Positions 23,458-35,546 of a stretch of 64,000 nt of DNA are shown in pieces (position 1 is the stretch's first letter; each line of letters starts with the position of its first letter). Source of the stretch: Seriola aureovittata (Eukaryota; Chordata; Actinopteri; Carangiformes; Carangidae). A program made the position numbers and the translations under genes. The DNA lies in contig NC_079379.1 in the NCBI RefSeq assembly GCF_021018895.1, positions 23,063,776 to 23,127,775 on the forward strand, written 5' to 3'. The notes under the pieces were generated by a model. It was not told the origin of the DNA. It saw only the letters and a program-made list of their open reading frames with translations, and ran no database searches.

Positions 23458-25312
23458 TCAAAAAATTAATTGACGATAAATAAATAACCATAACTAGAAT
23501 ATACTATATGCTGAATATAGACTGCACAATGATACATAAACTCTAATTCACTGTACATCAGTGCATCAAAAAGCTGTACAGTAAGGTGCACGATTGCACA
23601 TGGATGTGACACAGAATTAACTGTGCATTGTATGTATTGTAACAATAAGCACAATGTAAATACACAGGCAACAGTATATACAGACAGTCCTAGATAAATT
23701 ATCAACAGATGAATCTAAAATGTAACAGATGTGATGGAGAATGTAATCTGGGTGTCTTCCTTCAGGCAGAGAAGAGTCTTTGTAGTGCAACAGCATCATT
23801 AATAATCATAAATAAAATATATTTAGGATTATAATATCAATAATATAATATCAACCATCATATTTCCTATTTACACACGAGCACAGCCTTAATGAGAGTG
23901 ACACACTTTCATTAGACATAATGCTTGTACTGTATGTGTGACAAATAAAACCCTTGTACATGAATATTCTATACGGATACATCCCTTGTAGAAAACATGT
24001 CTTGAAAACTATTTGTTGAACAGCTTTTGAATACAGATAGATGGTCATATATTAACATATATTTCTCAACTGCTGTGCGTTTGATCTGTCAGTTCTGGAG
24101 GTCCAATTTAATTGCATTTGACTGCAGCAAATCCTGACAGGATGTTGACATTATTAAGGAAGATGCTTGGGTGTATAATATGAATGTACACTAACCCTTC
24201 TTCTGTGGGGATGTTGATTGAAAAGGGAGAAATATTGTATTAGTCATAGTAAGAGATGTTCTTTTTTTACTTTTTACATTGCAGTGAAACGTGAACTAGG
24301 TAGGTTTAAGGTTCAATATTTTTTGAAAGGCGAAAGACTGAAGATAAATAATAAAAAAATAAACGCTGACATGGACAAAGATTTGTCTTTTTTATAGATT
24401 TTTTTATATGCAAATTCACATTTAAAAAAAATAAATGGACTGACTTATTATTATTAATTATTATTGTTATTGCAGGTACACTGCACATTATAAGTTGCAC
24501 CCATCTGCTCTCTTTGAAATCTGAGCAAGTCACGCATCGTTTGTCTGCTGCAGGTACAAACTTTAAAAGTTTGAAGACTGTGATCTCTTCTGGTCATTTG
24601 CTGAACTACACGCCATGAGTGCGGTACATGTTTTTTTTGTGGACTTGTACACCATAAATGAGTGGCATAAATTGGTCTGCCACCTACTGGCCTTTTAAAG
24701 ACTCTGTCACTGAGCATATATGTGAAGTGGCTGGACAACTAAAACTCAGGAAAGAAAGACAGACAAAAACAAACTTCTCAGATCCTTTTTTTAAACACGC
24801 CGAATAATGTTTGCAGTAATCCAAGAACAGGGCATCGATGCCAGAGCTGATAGTGGTGCAGTTCAACTCATGTAACTCTGATAAAAATGTATGTGCCCTT
24901 TGTTTGCCTGGTATTATTAAGTAAACACACCATACAGCGCTGCCTGCTGTGAGAATAGCAGACGCAGCCATGCCCAGTCTGGGGCGGTGTTTTTTTTCTT
25001 CTTCTTCTGAATACTCTGCTAGAACAGCTCTCCATGTGAGGAGCTGTTGGCTATATGACGGAAAAGTCGGACAAAAGCAGGCCTGCTCCTGACCTTTAGT
25101 CTAGTCATACTGCCCCAGACAGGGCCCCCACCCTCTTACTGTATTTAATTATAGTCCTTTTATGATTTGACTCCTAAGTGTTATTTGCTGGGTCACTGTT
25201 TAAGGCCTATGGAGGAAAGAAATGGCGATACAGTTCTAACTGATGACAGTGACATAATGATAGAAATGCAACATGTATTATTCAGTATTCCTCCTTTGTT
25301 AGATCTGTATAC

Positions 25313-26057
25313 CAGGGGTCTCCAAGCTTTTTAACTCTGAGAGCTACTTTGACAAAATAAAAGGGGTTGTGGGCTCCTTACATTACATTTATGTTAAATT
25401 TATTCACATATAATATCAAAACCCTCAAACTGATCTCCAAAACAAATCAGATGAATACGATAATTAATCAAATATCAAAATCCAAAATCACATTTTGTAC
25501 CATGTCACATAAGAGTAAATTTTTGTGTCCAAAATCAAAATTAACGCAAATAAACCTCCATAAATCTGCTTAGAAACCAGAGAAAAGAAGAAGCTCCTCA
25601 GTCAGTGATCAGTGACAGTTGTCAGTACATCCAATGGTACATAACGAACAGGAACTTAAAATAGCTAATTCAGTACACTTCATTTTCCAAAATCTAAACA
25701 AACACGTGCTCAAGTTGAAGCCCACAGCTGAACACATTTCATCCATGCCAACAGGTTTCCTGTTAGTTGGAAATGTCGAGTTTATATCTGTGCTGTTATC
25801 AGAGGAGTTGCTCTCACTGCATGTGGCCTACAGCAGATCTGGTGTAAACAAACCTGCAGTAACTTGTTTGACTGACAACTGACAACTGACAAGTGACTGT
25901 GCATTTGATTTAGTTGCAGATTTACTAAGTGAAGTTGTGTTACTTAAAGTTTGAACTACACACCCACCGTCTGCACAGACTATATTCTCTGAACCTTTGG
26001 GCGAGCTGCTCTGAAACAGGGTGTGAGTTACTGGTAGCCGCCTGTTGGAGACCCCTG
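25313..26057. mobile_element. Non-autonomous hAT-like DNA transposon (745 bp)
   Basis: Ends in perfect 13-bp inverted repeats: CAGGGGTCTCCAA on the left and TTGGAGACCCCTG on the right, the CAGGGG...type of hAT/Charlie elements. Flanks CTGTATAC and TTTTATAC match at 6 of 8 positions, fitting an aged 8-bp target duplication. Imperfect similarity continues inward (GAGAGCTAC versus GGCGGCTACC). The interior has only short frames and no transposase. Confidence 0.75.
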
Positions 26058-27748
26058 TTTTATACCCTCATGTTAACAGTTCAAGTAAAACAATACACGA
26101 CCTTACAGTAAATGCCTTGTAGTTATGGCAGTAACAGAAACATGTTTTTGAACATACTGTACAAGTTTTCCTCCTTCTGGTGATTTTCCACAAGGCGGAT
26201 TCAGTTTCCTCACATATAACGTCTCATTATGGGTATATTTCCACTTAAAAGAATATTTTGACAATCAGTATTGTGATCTTTCATAGAACACCCTCATATT
26301 AAACTTAGAAACAGTGAACAAACAGAGGAAACCTGCGTCTCTGAACCCTGGAAAGGCTAACTATAAATATGCCAGATAGTCCAACCATTTCATGGTGAAT
26401 AGAATCGGACAATACATGTGCTGTTTGATTAGTCTCGCCCACGTCTTCAAAATCATAATTACTCAGCAGGATCATGTTTCAGCTTTTGTTGTATCTCTTT
26501 GTTGGATGTTCATTTCCTGTTACTAATTTGGACGATCTGGCCATAAATTTTGTAGATGAATAAGACGGAGACGGCTGTGATTCATATCTGCTCAACTCAC
26601 TCAACCTCCTGTCAGATTTCATAGCATTACAGATTATTAGATATCAGATGTCTCCAGACGTGGACCAAACACACAACCCCATTACATGAGTCAAAGTGCT
26701 GGAGTACTTACTTTTAAAAATACTAAAGTATTCAAAAGTTCATTTTTTTTATGTGAATGCATTGTTGTATTCATCCACAGCACAGTCACAGAACCTACTG
26801 ACTGAAACAAGCTACTGAAGCACTGGCTACCTGTAGAAAACTTTGTTTATCACTTCATCTGGTTGCCTTTTCACTACGCATCAATTGTTCTTTTTGTCCA
26901 ATATTCCAGTTATGGTTACAGACTCTGTCTCCACCTCACTGCACTTGTATTTGAGTCTAATTGTTACCATGAATTCTTTTGGTCACGATAATCGCGTGGT
27001 GAAAATCTGATATCACCACAGCCTTAATTACTGCCAAAGTTGCTTTTATTGCTGACACATTACAGAAAACAAAAATAATAATTTGTCTGATGTGCAGTTC
27101 ACATTCTTGCATGTATAGCAGATCTAGATTGGACATGCTTTCCAGGGGAATTACTTTCCACTCGTAACCATAATATAAAGATGGAAAAAGTGAAACAGCA
27201 AAAACACGAATGTAGGTTATATTTGGTTGCAAGGGTGAAACCACTGACCTGATAATAGAGCCGCCTACGTTTCCCTTGTCTCACCCTGCAGGAAACAGAC
27301 AGGAAAACAATAAGGTCATCGCTGTGGACACAGAGGCTGATTATAAATTGCCCTATCACAGCTTCACTCAAACAGTAGATAAGCCAATGCCAGGCAGGCT
27401 ATCCTGAAAAACAGATTATGGGTGACTCATGATGTCAATGCTCATTACCGACTTTTATAAACCTGCATGACAACATCATGACAGACTGCTATGACACTAA
27501 ACACCGTTTCCCCATCAATCAGGCTCATTACGAGCCGGACCGTGCAACGCTTAATTACCAACTGAAATGAACTTATTATAAACATGAGCAAGTGTTGTGA
27601 CAAGTCAAGTGGAAACTAATAAGATTAGAAAGGTTTTAACTCTCCCTGCAGGATAATTGGGCTGTTAAAGAAGAAAAATAGGAAAATGATGCATCAAAAC
27701 ATTATGTTCACATGGGCACACTGGTGGAAAATACATTTGATCAAGTAC

Positions 27749-28188
27749 TTAAAGGTCCCATACTGTGGAATGTCTTTTTTGATAATAAAGGTCTATGTTC
27801 TATATTAAAACTATGAAAGTTTCAAAGTGTACAATCCATGAACAAGATGCAAACAGCCTGTATTCAGAAACTGAGCCTTAAAATGAGCCGTCAGGACTTC
27901 TGCAGCTTTGCGATGTCACAACAAAGCAGTCATCGCTCTCAGCCATGCCCCACCACCCAACCTTGCAGGATTTGGTTTTCTGACCTGAAATCTGCTAAAA
28001 AAAATTTTATGTGATGACTCAGAAAACAGTCAGCCAATCAGAAGAGAGGCTCAGGCAAGAGAGAGGAGATGTGAAACTATAGAGATGGTTTTTGGTTCCT
28101 AAAACCACAAATATATCTTCTTATGGAAAAAAAAAAACTTGAAATAAAACACCAGAAAAGTGTAAAATATGATACCTTTAAGTACAAA
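27749..28188 (+). mobile_element. TIR element copy A (GGTCCCATA family)
   Basis: Starts TTAAAGGTCCCATACTGTGG and ends near AAATATGATACCTTTAAG, roughly inverted termini. It shares long segments with the reverse complement of 57247-57697, for example AACAGCCTGTATTCAGAAAC and GCCGTCAGGACTTC. Probably a non-autonomous DNA transposon or MITE. Confidence 0.65.
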
Positions 28189-28276
28189 ATGGATGCACTC
28201 GTACTTTTCTTAAAACCACTTTATATTTCTACTCAGCTACAATTCAGTATGCGTCATCGGAACCTGTCTGACTTTC

Positions 28277-28463
28277 AAGGTCCCATATTTTACACTTTTT
28301 TGTTTTATTTGAAGTGTTGATCCATAAGAAGATATATTTGTAGTTTTAAGAACCAAAAACCATCTCAGTGTAGTTTTACATCTCCTCTCTCAGGCTTCTC
28401 TCTGCAGCTGTAGTAACAACAGGTCTGTGAGCCAATCAGAAGAGAGGAGGATCTGAGCCTCTC
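28277..28463 (-). mobile_element. TIR element copy B, truncated, inverted to copy A
   Basis: Begins AAGGTCCCATATTTTACACT, TTATTTGAAGTGTTGATCCA and continues CATCTCCTCTCTCAGGCTTC, GAGCCAATCAGAAGAGAGG. It matches the reverse complement of copy A's right half and the left half of the copy at 57.3 kb. It stops after GAGCCTCTCAG. Confidence 0.6.
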
Positions 28464-31400
28464 AGTTGACAGAACACAAACAAGGTATTATGTCTGGTTT
28501 CACCACGTCACAGTTTACGTTCCGTTGTTGGTGGTATAAGCGCATTAATATGACTTTATCATAGAATAAAGTACAGGGGTGTGGTGTCTTGAGTTTGAGC
28601 GCCTGATGTCTGAAGGATAAAAACGCTCCGTCACACCACTGGAAATTATATCGATACTATTGTTGGATAGGGATACTGAAACCACCTCTCCCAAGTCACT
28701 CAAAAATAAATAAGCATCAGACACATTAGTTGCTGTTCTGTCTCAGTCAGCTGAGTCAACTGACAAACCACCCGAAGAAAGTGGGAAATGAGCTCAATAA
28801 AGATGTGGCTCAGAGATAGGGGGAAACTGAAATTTGAAATGACAGGAAGATTAAAAAGTGTATGAGCTGAAAGCTGATATTACAAATCTTTAAGGGATCA
28901 AAAGGATGCTACAAGTCACACATGATGCAATCTCACCCAAACTGTGACTCCTTGAACAGTTTTCTTCTCAGTTTTATCTTTCATCTTGATTTTTGCTGTA
29001 AAAAAAAAAAAGATAGGGCGCAGATGTGTTTTATTGTTGTTTTACACCGACTGATAATCTGATGAGCGACAGGATAACATGGAGGCAGAATCGATGTCTG
29101 ATGGCGCTCTCAGATAGGACCACAGAGCATCAACATCAAGTTAAGTCCTGGAAAAGTCACTTGCGATTAGTTAGAATATGCAACAACGTATTTTAAAAGC
29201 AGTCTGATTACAGCCATTATAAAAGCTTGAAACTTTCAGACTTTTTTATTGCAGAACAGCTCAAACAGTGAGTCAATCAGCTCGAGGTGAATAGTACGTT
29301 TTTTTAGAAAGATTTCCATAAGTTGTGAAAGGATTTAGGAAAAGTACAAAAGCCTTATCTGACTGAATTTAACACAAAGGTCACAAATTAGCAGATTAGT
29401 TTTTCTGCCAAGACTCAACTAAGTCCGTCTGCCGGGGGTGACACATCGTCTGGTCATGGACTCACAGACATAAGACGCAGCAATGTGACTGCAGAGGACA
29501 AACAGTTTTATGATGGCCAGACAGGTGGATAGAAGATTTATGCATTACAGCATCAGTCACTGGCAGCATTTCAGTGTCACAATGTCTAGTCATAACACTG
29601 AAGCAGTCGTGTTTGCATATTTTTTTATTCTATTTGCCTATCTGAGAGGACAAAGGGACTTTCATGTGATACCATACCCAGTGACCAAAATATTTATTGA
29701 TTCACCGACTGATTACCTTTCCTCTCCTTGTCCCTGTCTGTGGAGGTCAGGGAGACGTCACTGTGAATACTATTAGTGTCAAAACAGATTTCTGCAGTCT
29801 TAAAAAGGTGGGGAAGTTTCATTTACTGTCATGTCTGCTTCTCCCTTCACGTGCGATAACATCTTTAAGCTGTAGACAGTGACCCATTCAGCTCTCAGCT
29901 AATCAAGAAAACTTTTTCCTTATACCAGCATGAAAAATGAAAAAAAAAGAAAAAGTGCAGTGTAGTAACACAAACGGTCAAATTTGCTTACCATTCTCCA
30001 TGGTGCTAGTGCGGTATGGTGGTATGGCCGACAGTGATTTCAGCCAAGATCACCAAACTATGACATCATCATTTTATTTTATAAGATTTGGTCTCTGTTA
30101 TTATATTGTGTGTCTATTCAAATAATATTTTTCAAGAAGACATTTTGGGAAATAATCTTTATTGTGCTCTTTCCAATCAATGCCACTCATTAAAGTATGA
30201 AGCTGGAGCCAGGAGGCAGTTAGCTTATCTCAGATACGTACGCTTTGTCCAAAGTTCAAACATACAGTGCACCATCAAAATACAGTTATTAAGTGACAAC
30301 AATAAAAAATAAAATATACCTACAATAACATTTTTTGCTTTGGAGGAATCTGAAACAAGCTGTGAACGGTTGCATACTTACACATCCAGCAGAGCAACAT
30401 TAGCATTGATTTGAGGTCGTGTGTCCACAATATTCAGACGGCTTTTACACTTGTTTTGGTCTCCACCAACTCAGGAGAAAATTATCTCTCTCTTTAGCTG
30501 CTAAATGTTGCACTATTTTCAGAATTAGTTGCAGACTTAGTCTATCTATTATTTGGTGCTGGGTAGGTATTGTACAATGGTTTTTTTTAGAGCTCCTTTA
30601 GTGAAAATGACACTGATGAGAGCAGCGCCTGAATCTAAACAGTGAAGTCATGGGCAGGAAAACTCTGATTTAAAAGATGTTAGAAAGCCCAGTGAAGCTG
30701 AGGGGAACTGGAGAGTTGGGGTTTATCACTACAAGCAGCTCCTGTCACATAAATATAGTCATATTCGCAATTGTTAATATAAGAATATTGATTATAGTGC
30801 CTGATTTACACTTTCAAGCGCCAGTTACGTGTGTCATATAATCTCATGGTGCCAGATTGGAAATGTAAAATGTGACTCTGTGGAGCCGCTGTTCGAGATA
30901 AGATGTTGGTTCTGTGCCATACGTAAAGAATAAGCATCAGCCTTTAGCTCTGTAGATAGCTGACTGATCAACTAGTCCAAGAAAAACATTATTTTGTCAT
31001 TAGCTACATAGGTCATATTATTAAGGCCTGTTGACTCTGCGGCCTATATCATCCTCTGTAATACAGTGGCTTCCTTTTGCCGACAACCCTGGCGAGGCAA
31101 GATGGATTACCTCATTGTGATAATGAACCTTTTAAGACATCGTCTGCAAATAAAATCCACTCAGCTAATAGGCTTGAGATTTTGAGGTCAAAAAATTCGC
31201 CCGAGATTATCAGCATTCAGCTTATTGCTTGGAGAAAGGTAAACATTAAATTCCAAGGGTGTAGGCAACTGGTTAGGGGCGAGGTCGTGGTCAGGTTAAG
31301 CATCATAAGACATGATTGGGTTAGGTTCAGGTTAAGGTAACTGGATCGAAGGGGAAACAGACTTCACTTCACTAAAATCTACTCCTGGTTAAATCTTTTA

Positions 31401-31695
31401 GACTAAAGACCTGATGACGTTGGCTCATACTTGATTTAAAGACAAAATTTGACTCCCCACAGTATCAGTCATAAGGTGATAAGTGGATAAACTTGCAAGA
31501 ATTTTTTGCATCAGGTTCAACTTTGGTGAATTTTAATCATCAAATTTGCATCATTAATGAACTGCGAGCAGTCTTGACATTAATGACCTTTGGAGAGTCC
31601 AAAATGAGGGAAGATATATTAGCTGTGCTGCAAATTCACAATTTTTTTCCTCCTTTGTCAGAGAAACTGTTCCACAAATGAGCAAAGTTGTGACT

Positions 31696-32009
31696 AGGCT
31701 TAACAAACAAGCTAGCAAGTTTACTAACTGACCGTTAGCAAGCTAGTTAGCTCGGAGAGCTTTATTTTCCCTGTTCAGTAACTTGTTAATGAAGAGTGTC
31801 CGAGTACAAACTGTTCCACAAAGGATTAATGTTGTGCACACAGACAGATGAAGGAGCCAGTGGTACAAACAAATCTTTTGAAATGTGAACTTAATGTCCT
31901 GTTAGCGACCGAACTTAGCAAACAAGCTAACAAGTATACTAACTGACCGTTAGCAAGCTAGTTAGCCTGGAGAGCTTTATTTTCCCTGCTCAGTAACTTG
32001 TTATTGAAC
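31696..32009. repeat. Two direct copies of a ~100-bp segment about 211 bp apart
   Basis: Copies at about 31696-31796 and 31907-32009 share AACTGACCGTTAGCAAGCTA, GTTAGC and GAGAGCTTTATTTTCCCTG with only scattered differences. GTTCCACAAA also recurs at 31666 and 31813. Looks like a local duplication with a 211-bp period. Confidence 0.7.
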
Positions 32010-33424
32010 TAAACTGTGTACAATAGTGAAAAGAAATTCCAGAGTGAGTAGAGAGAATCTATTTTGACAAACTAGTGCTAGCCTGTTCAGCTAACAAGTT
32101 AGCTGTTAGCTCACCAGCTACAGCAGTTCAACATCTAGCCCTTTGACTCAATACTTTGCAAACACGTACAGATTAGTTTAGCTGTACTACTTTCAGCCAT
32201 GACCAGGCCTGTCAAACGCATCAGGATCCACCCGTGCTCCTGCCAACCCCTCTCCTGTCATCAGGAATAATCTTCCTGGGCGTTCCTGCTTGATAAAGCT
32301 GAGGATAGGCGCAGGTCCGGAGGAATCTAGCATCATGGAAACTTGATTAAAAAAAAAAAAAGAAGGTTGTTAGGGGCAAGGGTTTTTGTTTTAAGGGGAG
32401 ATTCCAGAGACTATAATTAGTTACCTAGAGATCTGCAGAGTGTCAGATATATTTAGGCTAGAAAATAAAACAAAGGTGTCTGAAGTTATGGAATTTGTGC
32501 GAGTGAAGATTGATAAGATCGAGGTGCAGGCTAGTGTCTGTAATGTTTATAAGGGGATAAACATTCTCAGCAGGGTATTAGCTCAGTTTTCTCCCACATG
32601 TACAATAATGACATGATGTTAGTGTCTTGGGCTCAGATGGAATTTACCCATTGGAATTTACATTCCTTTGTGAACAAGGTCATTGTAATGGTTTTATCTC
32701 CCACATGTTAAAACAAGAAAAATCCAACTAGAAGAGAGGCTGAGAAAAAAACAAGCAGAAAAACATGGTCACATTAAAACAAGATTAGATAGTAATGTGT
32801 GAGACATTAGTTGCACTAATGCTGAGAATCACAGTTATATACCTGAAGGCAGTGTTAATGTCTGAAGATTAGCTGCTTAATTGTGTTTACTGCAGTTTGG
32901 GTAGGCGGCACAAATGAAGGGGGTCGTTGCCGTGCTAATCATCCCATCCTCTGATCTTTCATGGGCCGTGGCATGTTAGCTTCGAGATGAGGAGAGGGCC
33001 TGAGGCTCAGGTCGGGCTGATGGTTCTGATTAGATGAGCTGAGGTGTGGGTCAGACACGGTGCCTCCTGTTGTCCACTGGTTTAAGGAGAAAGAAGTCCA
33101 AGAGGAGAGATTTGTCTACAAGAGAAGAATCCAGTAAAGATAAACTGGATGAATTAATATTTTTATATTTTTTGACAACAAACAGTTTTTCATTCCCTAC
33201 ATCACTTTATTGTTCTTTTTCTTTCTGTTTTTAGGTTTTAAAAAAAAACAGCTACAAAAAACTGAAATAAAAGTAAAACTGAAAACTCAAATTATGCTTC
33301 CTGTTTTGTTTCAGCTCATGTCACCTTCCCAGATAAAGTTCATGAAAATTACCAGAAGTTCCTTGAAAATTTCCTTGAAAACTTACTTACTTATTTCCTT
33401 TGGAGATTTTAAACATTATTATTT

Positions 33425-33600
33425 GATGTAGGCTATTTTAGGACTATTGTTAAATGTTTTTGTTAATTCTCTGTGTCTTGCATTGTGCAGTTGTGTTGTC
33501 TCTTGTGATTGCTTCTTGTTCTCATGTCTCTCTCTTGAAAAAGAGATTTTAATCTCCATGAGACTGTCTGATTAAATTAAGATTAAATTAAAAAAAACAA
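33425..33600 (+). mobile_element. LINE 3' tail remnant
   Basis: TCTCTCTTGAAAAAGAGATT, TTAATCTCCATGAGACTGTC and ATTAAATTAAGATTAAATTA resemble the 3' terminus of a common teleost non-LTR retrotransposon with a TTAAA-type tail. Only the tail is present. Confidence 0.5.
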
Positions 33601-34246
33601 ACAATTATAGTGATGAGTTGTCTTTCTTCCTCATCAGTGAAAAATTATTATAACAGAATTTGATGTTTAAATTCTTTAAGAAAATCACATCCAATGAAGT
33701 TAAAGAGAGAAAAATACATTGTTAACAGAAAATGAAGAGAGAGAGAGAGAAAAAAAATTAATTTAATATCAATAAATATCAGGCTTTATAATTTTCTGTG
33801 AGTGATTGTAATAGGCTTATTTCTCAGCAGAAATTTGACTTGTCATAGCAGGAAAAGCACAGGTGCAAGTTACAACATCGACGATGACTACATTCCATTC
33901 CTGTGGTGGATGCTGGCTCACCGTGATGGAGCAGAGCCTCCTTCAATCGTCTCCCTCCTTCCTCGCTGATATGACGAGTCAAAAAATGTCCATGTTTTCC
34001 TCACGACTATTCAAATATATACATTTATATCGGCCATTATTAATTAAATTAGTGAAATTAAACATTAAATGCATTAAAATGATTCACTAATTAGAATTTT
34101 TTTTCATTTTTAAAAATCCCCAAACACAATGATGAATTGAATGAATTGTTCCTATTGTGTGTTTCAAAGCCTGATGCCCTCTGTGCTGCACAGCTCCATT
34201 GTTGTACGTGGACTATTAAAAACACATCAGTGCTGCACTGAGTGAC

Positions 34247-34249
34247 ACT

Positions 34250-34280
<31 letters not shown>

Positions 34281-34285
34281 ACACA
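34247..34285. repeat. (CA)n microsatellite
   Basis: 39 bp with one TACA interruption. Confidence 0.9.
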
Positions 34286-34644
34286 GATGCTGTCGGCCAT
34301 AAATACTCACTACAAGACCAACTGTACATTAATCCGCTGGTGAAAATAGTCCCCAACAAATGCTCTTTTTCCACTGTTTGAGTGACACTGTCCAGCTGTT
34401 TTAGGAAATTAAGTTTTATCATAATAAAATAAATATCATAATAAATTTAGAAATGTTTGTGTTTGATAGAAACCAGTGTTCTTGGAGCTGAGTGCCACAG
34501 ACTCAGAAAGTACTGAGAGATGGAGTAATGGATTATTGTTTTTCTTCTTTAGCAATAAGAAGATTATAGTGTAACATTAATTATTACTGTAAAACAGTGG
34601 ACTTTCATCTTACTACGTTCACAGAAACTACATCGTCACACTTT

Positions 34645-34954
34645 GGGCTGTGTCCGAACTCAGGGGCTGAATCCTTCAGAGGACGCAGTCTACGAAGGCA
34701 CGGCCTGGTATATGGAGGATTTCCAATTCATCCTCGAAAGCACGTTCTCTTTGAAATTAATCTTGGGCTCAACTGGGCCACAAAGGATCCACCGGTTAGA
34801 TTTCTCGTTTCCCAGGAAACACGACCAGGCCGTCCCGTTTTCTCTGCCCCATTCGGAGCCTTCGACATGGGACGGCATGGTCGCGCTGCTGTGATGCGGT
34901 CGGTCTTTGAATGCAGCTTTGAAAGAATGCAACCCCTGCATTGAGACACAGCTT
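34645..34954. mobile_element. MITE-like element with GGGCTGTGTCCGAA ends
   Basis: Left end GGGCTGTGTCCGAACTCAGG and reverse-complemented right end AAGCTGTGTCTCAATGCAGG are imperfect inverted repeats, continuing GGCTGAATCCTTC and GGTTGCATTCTTTC. About 310 bp and GC-richer than its surroundings. Open frames on both strands (83-115 codons) have no recognisable protein. Confidence 0.6.
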
Positions 34955-35509
34955 CTGCCTCCACAGTCTAAGCCAGTAGTTAATCGGCAATCCGCTGTGT
35001 TATTATTACCATATTAATAAATTTCTCTGCCAAAGGTCGAGTGTCTGCCAAAAATAACACAACCCCGTCGTCACCTTTCAAACAGCATTCCTCAAAGATG
35101 GAAAACCCCATCGCTGGGTCACACCTTCAGTGACTCTGCAGTGATGATATGGATCAATATTCCAAACACTTAATCTGAACCTGAAAACAGAATTCCTGTT
35201 AAACCATCCGTAAACGTCACGTCTATTTCGGGCATTCGCTTCTATTCAACCTTGTGAAAAAGTGACGTTTGATGCTGTACTTGAGCAGCAGATGATCTTA
35301 TTTCCTCATGACAAAGGGCACCACAGTTAATCTCCTCCGATGGACAAACAAAGAACTGTTTTGTGAGGTGAGGCTTGAGGTGAGGAAGCAGAGGTCTGCA
35401 GAGTATGAGTCTGAGTTTCCTCAGAAAATCAAACAGGCGCTGCGTGCCGGTTTCAGTCTGATTAATGAACAGATACACTGCATTACATCGATCCGGTGCT
35501 CACTTACTC

Positions 35510-35510
<1 letters not shown>

Positions 35511-35545
<35 letters not shown>
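35511..35545. repeat. (TC)n microsatellite
   Basis: About 35 bp of TC repeat. Confidence 0.95.

Positions 35546-35546
<1 letters not shown>

Noticed and set aside
34597..34944. 115-codon plus-strand ORF
   Set aside because: Lies within the MITE-like element; overlapping frames are open on both strands, as expected from GC content.
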